From assembly GCF_021245805.1 (NCBI RefSeq), contig NZ_JAJJNF010000007.1, forward strand, positions 156,766 to 220,765: a stretch of 64,000 nucleotides of DNA, given 5' to 3'. Below, piece after piece: positions 9,464-17,822 of this stretch. The stretch comes from Mangrovimonas futianensis. Lineage in GTDB: Bacteria; Bacteroidota; Bacteroidia; Flavobacteriales; Flavobacteriaceae. Both the position numbers and the translations under genes were made by a program. The notes beneath the pieces are model-generated. The model made no database searches, was not told where the DNA came from, and saw only the letters and a program-made list of their open reading frames with translations. Each line of letters opens with the position of its first letter. Within the stretch, counting starts at the first letter, position 1.

Positions 9464-10324
9464 CTATTTTTTTTCTAACCCGTTTAAAATGTCTTTTATG
9501 TGATTTGTATTTTCCATTTCATTGAAAATCTCGTCATAATTATCTGACTCCAGAAAATCCTTAAAACTCACCAAATTGTGTATATATTCATTTAATGTCT
9601 CAACAACATTCTCTTTATTCTGTTTAAATATAGGTGTCCACATAGCAGGCGAACTTTTTGCTAACCTTACCGTTGAAGCAAATCCACTCCCTGCCAAATC
9701 GAAGATGTCTTTCTCATTTTTTTCCTTTTCAATAACAGTTTTACCCAGCATGAATGCACTGATGTGAGACAAATGCGATACATAAGCAATGTGTTTGTCA
9801 TGTGCTTCAGGATTCATGTAGCGAATACGCATGCCCATAATTTGAAAAATATTCAAAGCCAACTCCTGCAGTTTAAAAGCTGTTTTCTCTACCTCACAAA
9901 TGATGTTTGTTTTTCCATGAAACAAGCCTTCAAGAGCTGCACTTGGACCAGAAAATTCGGTTCCTGCAATGGGATGGGTTGCCAAAAAATTTCGCCGTTT
10001 TGGATGATTTGCAACCGCTTTACAAATATCTGCTTTGGTACTCCCTGATTCCATAACCAAGGCATCATCATGAATAAGATCTAGGACCTGGGGCAGCAAA
10101 TCTACCGAGGCATCAACTGGTATGCTTACAATTACAAAATCAGCTTCTTGAACATCGGTCAACTGAGCCTTTTTATCAATAATACCAAGATTTAGAGCTT
10201 CATCCAGATGATCAGGATTTTTATCAATCCCATAAATGACCATCTCCGGATTCATTCGCTTGACATCCCTGGCTATACTTCCACCAATTAGACCAACTCC
10301 AATGATATATAAGTTTTTTATCAT
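9464..10324 (-). CDS. tyrA: Prephenate dehydrogenase
   Basis: Oxidatively decarboxylates prephenate to 4-hydroxyphenylpyruvate for tyrosine. The Rossmann fingerprint GVGLIGGSIARD is at the N-terminus, HPIAGTEFSG (about residue 116) is the substrate loop, and the helical dimerisation domain follows. At 286 residues it lacks a fused ACT or chorismate mutase domain; the mutase activity is supplied by the next gene. It is the third gene of the pheA operon, 5 bp after the aminotransferase. Confidence 0.94.
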   Translation of the reverse strand: MIKNLYIIGVGLIGGSIARDVKRMNPEMVIYGIDKNPDHLDEALNLGIIDKKAQLTDVQEADFVIVSIPVDASVDLLPQVLDLIHDDALVMESGSTKADICKAVANHPKRRNFLATHPIAGTEFSGPSAALEGLFHGKTNIICEVEKTAFKLQELALNIFQIMGMRIRYMNPEAHDKHIAYVSHLSHISAFMLGKTVIEKEKNEKDIFDLAGSGFASTVRLAKSSPAMWTPIFKQNKENVVETLNEYIHNLVSFKDFLESDNYDEIFNEMENTNHIKDILNGLEKK

Positions 10325-10329
10325 CTTTT

Positions 10330-11475
10330 TTATTTTACTCTAGCTATTGCTTCTTCAATGACATCTGTAGGTGAGCATAGTGAAAACCTGACGTAACCTT
10401 CACCATTACTTCCAAATATGGTTCCCGGAGGAATGAAAATATGCTTTTCCTTTAACAATAGATCAATAAATTCTTCTGACTTCACTCCTTCTGGCAATCT
10501 AGCCCAAACAAACATACCTACAGTCTTTCTATCAAAGGTGCAGTTAAGCGCTTCTGCCAATTTCCACATCAATTCCCGGCGTTCCTTATAAACATCATTT
10601 AAGCTAACATACCACATCTTTGAACACTTCAATGCTTCTATAGCTCCTTTCTGAATGCCATAAAACATACCAGAATCCATATTGCTTTTTACTTTTAAAA
10701 CATGGGACAATCTTTCTGAATTCCCCATAAGCATACCCACACGCCAACCAGCCATATTGAAGGTTTTACTGATGGAGTTCATTTCCAAACACACCTCTTT
10801 GGCTCCCGGAATCTCCAGAATACTTCTTGGGTTCTCATTCAAAATAAAACTATACGGATTATCATTAACCAACAAGATATTGTGTCTTTTTGCAAAGGCT
10901 ACCAATCTGATCAAAACAGCTTCTGAAGCTACTGCTCCAGTTGGCATATTCGGATAGTTAATCCACATAATTTTCACCTTGCTCAAATCCCGTTCTTCCA
11001 ATTTTTCAATATCGGGAACCCATCCGTTTTCTTTTGTTAAGTCATAAAAAACAGGAACAGCCTCAACCAATTTAGTTACCGAAGCATAAGTAGGGTAACC
11101 GGGATTTGGAATTAATACCTCATCGCCTTCATTTAAAAAAGCCATGGATATATGCATGATTCCTTCCTTACTCCCCATAAGCGGCAATACTTCGGTAGTT
11201 GGACTCAAATACACATTGAATTGATCTCTATAAAAAGACACCATAGCCTCCCTTAATTCAGGCAATCCCTGATAACTCTGATATTTATGGGCATTGGAGT
11301 GGGACAAACTCTCCACCAAAGTAGAAATCACTTTGGTTGGCGGTGTTAAATCGGGGCTGCCTATCCCTAAATTAATAATGGGCTTACCACTTGCCATTAA
11401 CACATTAACCTCCCTTAATTTTTTAGAGAAGTAGTATTCTTCTACCGTTTGAAGTCTCTTAGCTACTTCAATCAT
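10330..11475 (-). CDS. Class I/II PLP aminotransferase, probably aromatic amino acids
   Basis: 381 residues with the fold type I aminotransferase layout. The PLP lysine is in SISKTFNMAGWRVGM (about residue 239), the NYPNMPTGAVAS loop is upstream and RFSLCSP carries the carboxylate-binding Arg near the C-terminus. Its position between pheA (4-bp overlap) and tyrA makes it the likely transaminase that converts phenylpyruvate and 4-hydroxyphenylpyruvate to Phe and Tyr, or prephenate to arogenate. Substrate choice is inferred from context; by sequence alone it could be an aspartate or LL-DAP type enzyme. Confidence 0.9.
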   Translation of the reverse strand: MIEVAKRLQTVEEYYFSKKLREVNVLMASGKPIINLGIGSPDLTPPTKVISTLVESLSHSNAHKYQSYQGLPELREAMVSFYRDQFNVYLSPTTEVLPLMGSKEGIMHISMAFLNEGDEVLIPNPGYPTYASVTKLVEAVPVFYDLTKENGWVPDIEKLEERDLSKVKIMWINYPNMPTGAVASEAVLIRLVAFAKRHNILLVNDNPYSFILNENPRSILEIPGAKEVCLEMNSISKTFNMAGWRVGMLMGNSERLSHVLKVKSNMDSGMFYGIQKGAIEALKCSKMWYVSLNDVYKERRELMWKLAEALNCTFDRKTVGMFVWARLPEGVKSEEFIDLLLKEKHIFIPPGTIFGSNGEGYVRFSLCSPTDVIEEAIARVK

Positions 11476-12317
11476 ATCTTTGCGTTTTTATATTCTCCCA
11501 ACACTTTAAACTCTTCTGCCATGATTTCAATGAGTGCTTTTGCCTTTTTGAAATCGGTTATTTTATCAAAGGTCACATCAACAAAGAAGGCATATTTCCA
11601 TGGCGTATTGATCTTTGGCAAGGATTGAATTTTGGTTAAATTCAACCTACAATCACTCATCACATTTAATACTGCGGCTAGACTGCCTCTTTTATGCTCC
11701 AATTCAAACCGTATGGAAGCTTTATTGATGTCTGCTTCTGGTACCAAGGAATTTTGTTTTTTAACCACCACAAAACGCGTTTCATTATGCTTAATAGTTT
11801 GAATGCTTTCTGCCAAAATTTCCAAATCAAACAATTCAGCAGCTAATTTGCTGGCAATCGCAGCTACATGTTTCAATCCCTTTTCACAGATTCTTTGTGC
11901 TACCTCAGCGGTATCCTTATCTTCAATCAACTTAATATGCGGATATTGTTTAAAGAATTCCTTACACTGAAGAAGCGCCATAGGGTGAGAATACACCTCA
12001 TGAATATCTTGCAGTTGCTGCCCTGGAAGTGCCATTAACTGATGTTGCACATCTAAATAATATTCCCCCACAATATGAAGGTCATGATTATCCAACAAGG
12101 CATAATTAGGAATAATCGAACCGGCGATGGAGTTTTCAATAGCCATAATCACAGCATCTGTTTTACCATCCATAAGGCTTTGAACTACCCCATCAAAAGT
12201 AAGACACTCCTCAACATGCACCTCCCTACCAAAATAATCTTCTGCAACAATATGATGAAAGGAACCTTTCACTCCTTGAATGGCTACCGATCTAATGGTC
12301 TCTACCGTATTTATCAT
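11472..12317 (-). CDS. pheA: Prephenate dehydratase
   Basis: Converts prephenate to phenylpyruvate. The two-lobed dehydratase domain spans residues 1-190 and includes the catalytic Thr-Arg-Phe motif in HNETRFVVV. A C-terminal ACT domain (about 200-278) contains HKRGSLAAVLNVMSDCRLNLTKIQSLP, the Phe-binding type that gives feedback inhibition. It is the first gene of the operon and sits behind the attenuator at 12350-12486, so Phe should act at both RNA and enzyme level. Confidence 0.96.
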   Translation of the reverse strand: MINTVETIRSVAIQGVKGSFHHIVAEDYFGREVHVEECLTFDGVVQSLMDGKTDAVIMAIENSIAGSIIPNYALLDNHDLHIVGEYYLDVQHQLMALPGQQLQDIHEVYSHPMALLQCKEFFKQYPHIKLIEDKDTAEVAQRICEKGLKHVAAIASKLAAELFDLEILAESIQTIKHNETRFVVVKKQNSLVPEADINKASIRFELEHKRGSLAAVLNVMSDCRLNLTKIQSLPKINTPWKYAFFVDVTFDKITDFKKAKALIEIMAEEFKVLGEYKNAKI

Positions 12318-12349
12318 TTCCTTAATTACTTAAACCTTTAATTGACATC

Positions 12350-12383
12350 AAAAAAAAAGTCTCGATTAAAATCGAGACTTTTT
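12350..12383 (-). terminator. Attenuator terminator of the pheA operon
   Basis: A 13-bp perfect stem, AAAAAGTCTCGAT at 12354-12366 with ATCGAGACTTTTT at 12371-12383, with a 4-base loop; on the minus strand it is followed by an unbroken T run. It lies between the leader ORF and pheA. The 9-mer AAAGTCTCG of the stem recurs at 12416-12424 inside the leader ORF, so the promoter-proximal arm of the terminator can instead pair with leader codons 21-24. That competition is the antiterminator. Confidence 0.9.
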
Positions 12384-12405
12384 ATAGAATTTATCTTTTT
12401 GCAAA

Positions 12406-12486
12406 TTACACATACAAAGTCTCGTTCCTTTCGCTAAAAAAGAAATAAAACCAGTTAAAATATGTATTTGCGCTTATTGTGTTCAT
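12406..12486 (-). CDS. pheL: Phe/Tyr leader peptide of the pheA operon attenuator
   Basis: A 26-codon ORF, too short for the supplied calls. Its residues 9-17 read YFNWFYFFF: five Phe codons, two Tyr and one Trp in nine positions. It ends at a TAA 23 bases before the terminator stem. Codons 21-24 (AAC GAG ACT TTG) contain CGAGACTTT, complementary to the 5' arm of the terminator. If uncharged tRNA-Phe (or tRNA-Tyr) stalls the ribosome at codons 13-17, this segment is free to block the terminator; if translation reaches the stop, the ribosome covers it and transcription ends. The reading frame and pairing are seen directly; the regulation is inferred from the classic attenuator model. Confidence 0.88.
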   Translation of the reverse strand: MNTISANTYFNWFYFFFSERNETLYV

Positions 12487-12496
12487 AATCTGTTTG

Positions 12497-12527
12497 CTAA
12501 AGTAAATAATAAATTCAAAAAACAAAA
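12497..12527 (-). promoter_or_regulatory. Putative Bacteroidota promoter of the pheL-pheA operon
   Basis: On the minus strand TTTTG (12523-12527) is followed after 18 bases by TACTTTAG (12497-12504), one mismatch from the Bacteroidota -7 element TAnnTTTG. Transcription would begin only a few bases before the leader ATG at 12486, so the leader message would be nearly leaderless. Confidence 0.5.
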
Positions 12528-12617
12528 TCTTTTTAGAAGTAATTAGCATTTCCTTATAAATAAGGTATGTAGAGATAGGTAATTATATTATTTTTGAAAG
12601 TAAAATCGACTTTTACT

Positions 12618-13514
12618 ATGTCTATTGAAGTTTCAAATATCACAAAATTATATGGTGAACAAAAGGCCCTAAATGCAATTTCATTTAAGGTCTCCAAACC
12701 TGAAATCGTTGGTTTTTTAGGCCCTAATGGCGCAGGTAAATCAACTATGATGAAGATTCTCACCACCTATTTGGAACCTTCTGAAGGACATGCCAAAGTT
12801 AATGGCTTCGATTTAGGCAGTGAGAAACAAAAAGTCCAACAAAGCGTTGGTTATCTACCTGAGCATAACCCATTGTACTTGGAACAATATGTCAAGGAAT
12901 ATTTAGCCTTTAATGCGGGTGTTTATGGGGTTAAAAAATCGCGAGTGGAAGAAGTTATCGAACTTACGGGATTAACGCCAGAGGCTCACAAAAAAATCGG
13001 ACAACTATCTAAGGGATATAGACAACGTGTGGGATTGGCAAATGCGCTATTGCACGATCCTGATGTTTTAATTTTGGATGAACCTACCACGGGATTGGAC
13101 CCCAATCAATTGGTAGACATCAGACATTTGATTAAAACCATAGGTGAAACTAAAACGGTATTTCTTTCTACACATATCATGCAAGAAGTGGAGGCGATGT
13201 GCGACCGAGTTATCATCATCAATAAGGGAGAAATTGTTGCTGATAAAACCTTAAAAGAGTTAAGAGGCGGTCAGGAACAAGTGGTCATCGTAGAATTTGA
13301 CTACCGAGTAGAGGATGCTTTTCTTTTAAAACTCCCCAAGGTAAAACAAGTAATCAACACCCATGATTTTGTTTATGAGATTACTTTTTCTACTTCTGAA
13401 GACATGCGTTCCCATGTATTTGATTTTGCCCATGACAACCAACTTAAAATCCTACAATTAAACCAGAAAAATGAAAGTCTGGAGAGTTTGTTCAGGGAGT
13501 TGACTAAAAAATAG
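12618..13514 (+). CDS. gldA: GldA-type ABC transporter ATP-binding protein
   Basis: ATPase of the Gld ABC transporter needed for flavobacterial gliding in model species. Walker A GPNGAGKST is near residue 38, the ABC signature and Walker B lie in LSKGYRQRVGLANALLHDPDVLILDEPT, and the switch His is in LSTHIMQ. The frame opens at 12594, but MSIEVSNITKLYG at 12618 is the family start. A -7-like TATTTTTG lies at 12589-12596. Length (298 residues) is typical. GldF and GldG, the membrane partners, are not in the window. The 3' end has a diverged copy about 900 bp downstream (14367-14413). Confidence 0.9.
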   Translation: MSIEVSNITKLYGEQKALNAISFKVSKPEIVGFLGPNGAGKSTMMKILTTYLEPSEGHAKVNGFDLGSEKQKVQQSVGYLPEHNPLYLEQYVKEYLAFNAGVYGVKKSRVEEVIELTGLTPEAHKKIGQLSKGYRQRVGLANALLHDPDVLILDEPTTGLDPNQLVDIRHLIKTIGETKTVFLSTHIMQEVEAMCDRVIIINKGEIVADKTLKELRGGQEQVVIVEFDYRVEDAFLLKLPKVKQVINTHDFVYEITFSTSEDMRSHVFDFAHDNQLKILQLNQKNESLESLFRELTKK

Positions 13515-13517
13515 ACC

Positions 13518-14360
13518 ATGAATTTTTTATTTCGTTTATTATTGTTGGCAACTTCCTTATCGAGTTTAAATCTTGCCCATTCTCAAATTGCAATTGACGC
13601 TTACTGTAAGGAAATTAAAGCCTTACAAACAGAAGAAGCTATCGATGCCTATTGGAAGCATTTAGAGATTCTAGATCAAAAAGTCCAATTGCATTCCGAT
13701 AATGTTAGGCAACACGATTCGATTTCTTTGAGTCTTTTAACCCGTACAGCTTTAATGTTTGAAATTCACGGTCCCAAATCATACAAACCGAACAATACGG
13801 TTCCAATGTTAAATATCGCCCACAATTGGAACGGGGAAGCGCTATTAGCCTTTTGGCCTATTATTCTGGAATGTAAAAAAACTGGAGGGGTTATAGACGT
13901 ATTTGGCGGCACCTATCCCGCCTATGAACTTGAAGCTATTTCAATGGCATTTTACAGGTTCTCTTTATTTAATCAAGAGGATAAGTATGATGCTTTAATG
14001 AAGCACATAAAAGTTAGCGAAGACAAACCTATAAGCAAAAAGCTTTTTGAAATTTATAACAAAGACCTCGAATTGTATCGGTTGAGTGAAAAGGAAGCAA
14101 ATGGAAAATGGTTTATTCAGAGTTTCAAGGACACCAAAGAAGTTGAGACTTTTGAATTTGTTACAATGTCAAACGGGTTATTATATGTTAAAACAGGTGA
14201 AAGAATTCAAAAGTTAATTCTCACAGATACCAAGGAAAAATCTAAACTATTTAGAATCGAAAATGAACCTTTCGGATGGGTTTATGAATTAACAAATGAT
14301 GGTTATTTAAGTTTGAAAGACGAGCAGGGAACTACTTTGATAAATTACACGAAAGTCTAA
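13518..14360 (+). CDS. Exported protein of unknown function
   Basis: 280 residues starting with a signal peptide (FLFRLLLLATSLSSLNLAHSQ). I do not recognise the family. The middle is helical and acidic, with a conserved-looking GGVIDVFGGTYPAYELEAI stretch, and the C-terminal third (KWFIQSFKDTKEVE... onward) is beta-rich. It starts 3 bp after gldA, as if in the same transcript. It lies between the real end of gldA and a fossil copy of that end, so it appears to have been inserted here together with, or by recombination at, a foreign gldA tail. Confidence 0.75.
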   Translation: MNFLFRLLLLATSLSSLNLAHSQIAIDAYCKEIKALQTEEAIDAYWKHLEILDQKVQLHSDNVRQHDSISLSLLTRTALMFEIHGPKSYKPNNTVPMLNIAHNWNGEALLAFWPIILECKKTGGVIDVFGGTYPAYELEAISMAFYRFSLFNQEDKYDALMKHIKVSEDKPISKKLFEIYNKDLELYRLSEKEANGKWFIQSFKDTKEVETFEFVTMSNGLLYVKTGERIQKLILTDTKEKSKLFRIENEPFGWVYELTNDGYLSLKDEQGTTLINYTKV

Positions 14361-14366
14361 TTAAAT

Positions 14367-14413
14367 AGAAAAATGAAAACTTGGAAAGTTTGTTTAGATA
14401 CCACACAAAGTAA
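14367..14413 (+). pseudogene. Fossil copy of the gldA 3' end
   Basis: Bases 14367-14397 match gldA 13465-13495 at 26 of 31 positions, and the differences follow the gldA reading frame: CTG/TTG, GAG/GAA, TTC/TTT and AGG/AGA are synonymous, and AGT/AAC is Ser to Asn. In that frame the remnant reads KNENLESLFRYHTK then TAA, against KNESLESLFRELTKK and a stop in gldA. The pattern of third-position changes means it was once a coding gldA tail from a diverged allele. Its upstream part is lost. Confidence 0.7.
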
Positions 14414-14427
14414 TTGCCATAAATTTT

Positions 14428-14811
14428 ATGAATGATATTTTTCAAGCCGTTTACAAATCATTGAAATTTCTTTCAAAGGTTTCTGGGTTTACATATCATG
14501 AAGTCAATATCATTATCTATTATATATTAACACCCTTTATTTTAGTTTACTTTTTAGGCAAAGTTCTTGATAATAAGAAAATGGTTTTTATATACCTTTT
14601 GATAATCTTTTTTATTCTATTAATCATCCCGGACTTTGAAGCGTTCTCAACCAAACTTTTTAATTATTCTGTAGACTTTTTGAACTGGTTTAAAATTTTA
14701 GGGTTGAATTATGTTCAGGCATCAGTCGTTATTTGTGTCCTTTTGCCTTTTATGCTTCTGATCTTTTTAATATTAAAGAACAAAAGAAATCCAAAAACAA
14801 ACTCTCATTAA
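14428..14811 (+). CDS. Small membrane protein of unknown function
   Basis: 127 residues with three predicted transmembrane helices (about residues 28-46, 51-68 and 92-115) and a basic C-terminus (LKNKRNPKTNSH). I do not recognise the family. It follows the gldA fossil, so before the insertion it may have been the gene directly after gldA. Its end overlaps the convergent lipoprotein gene by 4 bp. Confidence 0.65.
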   Translation: MNDIFQAVYKSLKFLSKVSGFTYHEVNIIIYYILTPFILVYFLGKVLDNKKMVFIYLLIIFFILLIIPDFEAFSTKLFNYSVDFLNWFKILGLNYVQASVVICVLLPFMLLIFLILKNKRNPKTNSH

Positions 14812-15554
14812 TTAAAAATCAAAGCTCCAGTATAAAACTGCTGTACATCCACAACTGTAGGTTGGCTTACTGAAATCAAATCTCCAGGTCCGCGGAGTTC
14901 TCCCGTTAACTGTTGTTGCGGATTCACAATCATGTCATTACTCCCTCGATGATAGACATCTACATTTTGAGCAATCAAGTTAGCCCCTTCAAACCTCCCT
15001 GCTCCTGAAAAGAAGCGAACCGACAAATTCTCAACCGAGCCAGACACATAAACAAAAGACATGTTGTTAGTAGTAACCCGTAACTGTTGCATGTTCGCAA
15101 CTTGCAATCTAAAGTCTCCAGTGGTAAAAGTCCCGGGAGCATTGAAATCTTCAGAAATCAAGGTTAATTGATCATACTCCAAAACACCTTCTGAAGAAAT
15201 GTCATATTGTGTGGAACTTCTAATTTCAGATACATTTGGCGCTTGCACATAGACTTTGGTCAAGGCGTAATCCCTAACAAAATTACATGTATTGTTATCT
15301 GTAATTTGCAATTGCTCTCCAATAACCTCAGCCGTAATATCATTCATGAGATTCTCACCACTTTCTATGGTAACTAAAAACTCCGGACCTTGTTTTATGA
15401 TAAGTTCGACATCTCTATTTACCAAAATAGTTTCAAAAGCCGTAACAGGAACTTCCTTTTGAATGGTATTACCCGCCTTTTGAAAACAATCGTTCGCGTC
15501 TTCACTATTGCAAGCAAAGACCAATAATAGCATGATGTAAAATATTCTTTTCAT
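14808..15554 (-). CDS. GIN-domain (DUF2807) lipoprotein
   Basis: About 248 residues. The start at 15554 gives a lipoprotein signal, MKRIFYIMLLLVFAC, with Cys15 as the lipidated residue; the frame open from 15578 lies inside the neighbour. The remainder is a repetitive beta-helix-like GIN domain (about residues 30-240) with the usual pattern of Val/Leu-X-Val strands. Such proteins are abundant in Bacteroidota envelopes and have no firm function. It is cotranscribed with the PagL-like gene, whose stop codon overlaps its start. Confidence 0.85.
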   Translation of the reverse strand: MKRIFYIMLLLVFACNSEDANDCFQKAGNTIQKEVPVTAFETILVNRDVELIIKQGPEFLVTIESGENLMNDITAEVIGEQLQITDNNTCNFVRDYALTKVYVQAPNVSEIRSSTQYDISSEGVLEYDQLTLISEDFNAPGTFTTGDFRLQVANMQQLRVTTNNMSFVYVSGSVENLSVRFFSGAGRFEGANLIAQNVDVYHRGSNDMIVNPQQQLTGELRGPGDLISVSQPTVVDVQQFYTGALIFN

Positions 15555-15555
15555 A

Positions 15556-16647
15556 TTACAACCTAACACCAATTCCAAATTCTACAGCCTCAGCTTTAGC
15601 ACCATGAGACTTTAAAGTCAATGCGCCAAATACTTTCTTTCCAAAATAGCGCTTTAAACCAACCCTAAAGTAAGTTCGTCCTTCAAAATCATAAGGATAA
15701 TACACATAATAACCCACTTGGGTCAAGATAGAGGTCTTATTGATAAATAGTTCGTGACCAGCAAATAAACCAACACGTTTCCAATCTTCATCCCCTGAAA
15801 CACCTTCCTCTGGAAATGCCACAGATTGATAATAAATAAGCTCTTCTAAAAACTTTGCAAAAAACAAATCAGCTCCCAATTGGATAGCACTTTTATGACT
15901 CAACCGTTTATCGGCATAACCTGAAACAACAAAAAACGGAAACTGACCACTATCAATAACATCACTTTCATTAATCCCGCCTCTTAAAACCACATTGAAT
16001 TTGATGGGTTCCGTAAATTTTTCTTTGGTTAAACTGTGCTGATATTCTGGATCTTCTTCCTCCAAATTATAGGTGACTCCCAAATTAAATGCAATGGTAT
16101 TAACACTTGTATTGGGAGCTCTTACATTGGCATTTGAATAGTGCAACAAACTCAACCCAGCTTGAATACCAAATCGATCAAATAACCGCTCTTTTCTGTA
16201 ATTAAGCATCAAGTAAGTACTGCTTAAGATATGTGTCCCAAAAGCAATATTTTTTGGATTCTCATTCTTGTCATACGGATTGGTATTATAAGCCAAACCT
16301 TGACCGACCCGCAACATTAAATGCCTTTTTATAAAATAAAAATTGTAGTGGGCATATACCGAATAACTGGTTCCCAATACATCATTCTTTAAATTCTGAT
16401 AGGCGAATGATACTCCATAATCGGGATAATTATAACGTTGCTCCCAATCTTGAAAGCCAAAGGTTCTTTTGTTCCAACTAAAAATAAACCCTTCGGGATG
16501 CCCTTGAATGAGGCCTAGAATATCATTGTTGTGAAGTGCGATATTCCCCTTAAAGTAATTCAATTCAAAGTTATTGGTGTACTGTTGCTCCTGAGCATAA
16601 AAAGCCATAGAAACCAAACACAAAATCACCGTGAAAAAATATTTCAT
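15556..16647 (-). CDS. PagL-like lipid A deacylase / acyloxyacyl hydrolase family protein
   Basis: 363 residues, signal peptide MKYFFTVILCLVSMAFYAQ, then alternating hydrophobic strands consistent with an outer-membrane barrel. The segment GIQAGLSLLHYSNANVRAPNTSVNTIAFNLGV resembles the His-Ser catalytic region of PagL-type lipid A 3-O-deacylases. The protein is longer than Pseudomonas PagL, which is usual for Bacteroidota members. Activity is inferred from the family; an alternative is a barrel without enzyme activity. It pairs with the downstream GIN lipoprotein. Confidence 0.75.
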   Translation of the reverse strand: MKYFFTVILCLVSMAFYAQEQQYTNNFELNYFKGNIALHNNDILGLIQGHPEGFIFSWNKRTFGFQDWEQRYNYPDYGVSFAYQNLKNDVLGTSYSVYAHYNFYFIKRHLMLRVGQGLAYNTNPYDKNENPKNIAFGTHILSSTYLMLNYRKERLFDRFGIQAGLSLLHYSNANVRAPNTSVNTIAFNLGVTYNLEEEDPEYQHSLTKEKFTEPIKFNVVLRGGINESDVIDSGQFPFFVVSGYADKRLSHKSAIQLGADLFFAKFLEELIYYQSVAFPEEGVSGDEDWKRVGLFAGHELFINKTSILTQVGYYVYYPYDFEGRTYFRVGLKRYFGKKVFGALTLKSHGAKAEAVEFGIGVRL

Positions 16648-16680
16648 AAAGAGGATTATGCGGCAAAAATAGCAGAATAT

Positions 16681-17634
16681 TTAAAACAATTCTGATGCAA
16701 TAGCTTTAATGTTGTCACTTTTTCCCATGGAATAATAATGCAGCACGGGCACACCAGCTTCCAACAATTCTTTGGATTGATTGATGCACCATTCAATACC
16801 AACCTGCCTGACGTCTTTATTATCCCTACAGTTCTCTACAGCATCTATAAGTTCTTGAGGCAAATCAATTTTAAAAACCTGTGGAAGCACCTGCAAATGA
16901 CGCTTTACGGCAATAGGTTTTATCCCCGGAATAATAGGCACATCAATTCCTGCAAGTTTGGCCGCCTCAACAAATTCAAAGTATTTTTTATTATCAAAAA
17001 ACATCTGTGTAACCACATAATCAGCTCCGGCTTCCACCTTTTGTTTTAGCCGTTTTAAATCTGATTGTAACGAAGGAGCTTCAATATGTTTTTCTGGATA
17101 ACCTGCCACTCCGATACAAAAATCTGCCTTATCACTCGCTTCAATAACATCATGAAGGTAATGTCCTTTATTTAGATTTTGGATTTGTTCTACCAAATCA
17201 TTAGCATAGGTATGACCGCCCTTAGTGGGTTCGAAATATTTTTGGTGACTCATAGCATCACCTCGAAGTGCCATAACATTTTCAATTCCCAGATAGTGAC
17301 AATCTACCAGCAAATATTCGGTTTCTTCTTTAGTGAAACCACCGCACAAAACATGCGGTACGGTATCCACATCATATTTATGTTGAAGCGAAGCACAAAT
17401 CCCAACAGTTCCTGGACGCATTCTCGTTATTTTGCGGTCTAGTAACCCATCTTTTTCTATATAAACATATTGTTCCCGGGATGTAGTGACATCAATAAAA
17501 GGAGGCTTGAACTCCATTAATGGGTCAATGTTGTTATATAGTTCCTGAATGTTGCTACCCTTGGTAGGCGGAATGATTTCGAAAGAAAATAAGGTTTTGC
17601 CTTTAGCTTGTTTAATATGTTCGGTTACCTTCAT
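16681..17634 (-). CDS. metF: Methylenetetrahydrofolate reductase
   Basis: Reduces 5,10-methylene-THF to 5-methyl-THF, the methyl donor for MetH. A FAD-dependent TIM barrel of 317 residues. Visible motifs are FSFEIIPPTKG (catalytic Glu), LRGDAM (about residue 140) and GVAGYPEKHIEAPS (about 174). It is the last gene of the metH operon behind the SAM riboswitch at 21570-21672, about 190 bp after metH, with a small ORF in the gap. Confidence 0.96.
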   Translation of the reverse strand: MKVTEHIKQAKGKTLFSFEIIPPTKGSNIQELYNNIDPLMEFKPPFIDVTTSREQYVYIEKDGLLDRKITRMRPGTVGICASLQHKYDVDTVPHVLCGGFTKEETEYLLVDCHYLGIENVMALRGDAMSHQKYFEPTKGGHTYANDLVEQIQNLNKGHYLHDVIEASDKADFCIGVAGYPEKHIEAPSLQSDLKRLKQKVEAGADYVVTQMFFDNKKYFEFVEAAKLAGIDVPIIPGIKPIAVKRHLQVLPQVFKIDLPQELIDAVENCRDNKDVRQVGIEWCINQSKELLEAGVPVLHYYSMGKSDNIKAIASELF

Positions 17635-17657
17635 AATGCGTCATAGCCAAACCCAAT

Positions 17658-17747
17658 CTAAGTCGTTAGGTAAGCCATCAACAAGGAAACTGCAGTCATT
17701 AAAACTAACTGAACAGCAAAGCGTATTTCTAATCTGAATTTACTCAT
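17658..17747 (-). CDS. Possible 29-residue membrane peptide between metH and metF
   Basis: ATG at 17747, stop TAG at 17658-17660. The product begins MSKFRLEIRFAVQ and continues as one hydrophobic segment, so it would be a single-pass peptide. A purine-rich AGGGAAAA precedes the ATG. The start resembles the N-terminus of small flavobacterial membrane proteins (DUF4199-like), so it could be the stump of a truncated gene rather than a functional peptide. No homology can be checked here. Confidence 0.35.
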   Translation of the reverse strand: MSKFRLEIRFAVQLVLMTAVSLLMAYLTT

Positions 17748-17822
17748 GATTTTTCCCTTTTTTGACTATACGAACTTAGCTTATAATTTGGATTTCTATT
17801 TTAATTTAATTCTATTTAATGG

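Noticed and set aside
12416..12424. AAAGTCTCG repeat as a transcription-factor direct repeat
   Set aside because: Its position in the leader ORF and its complementarity to the terminator arm explain it better as the antiterminator.
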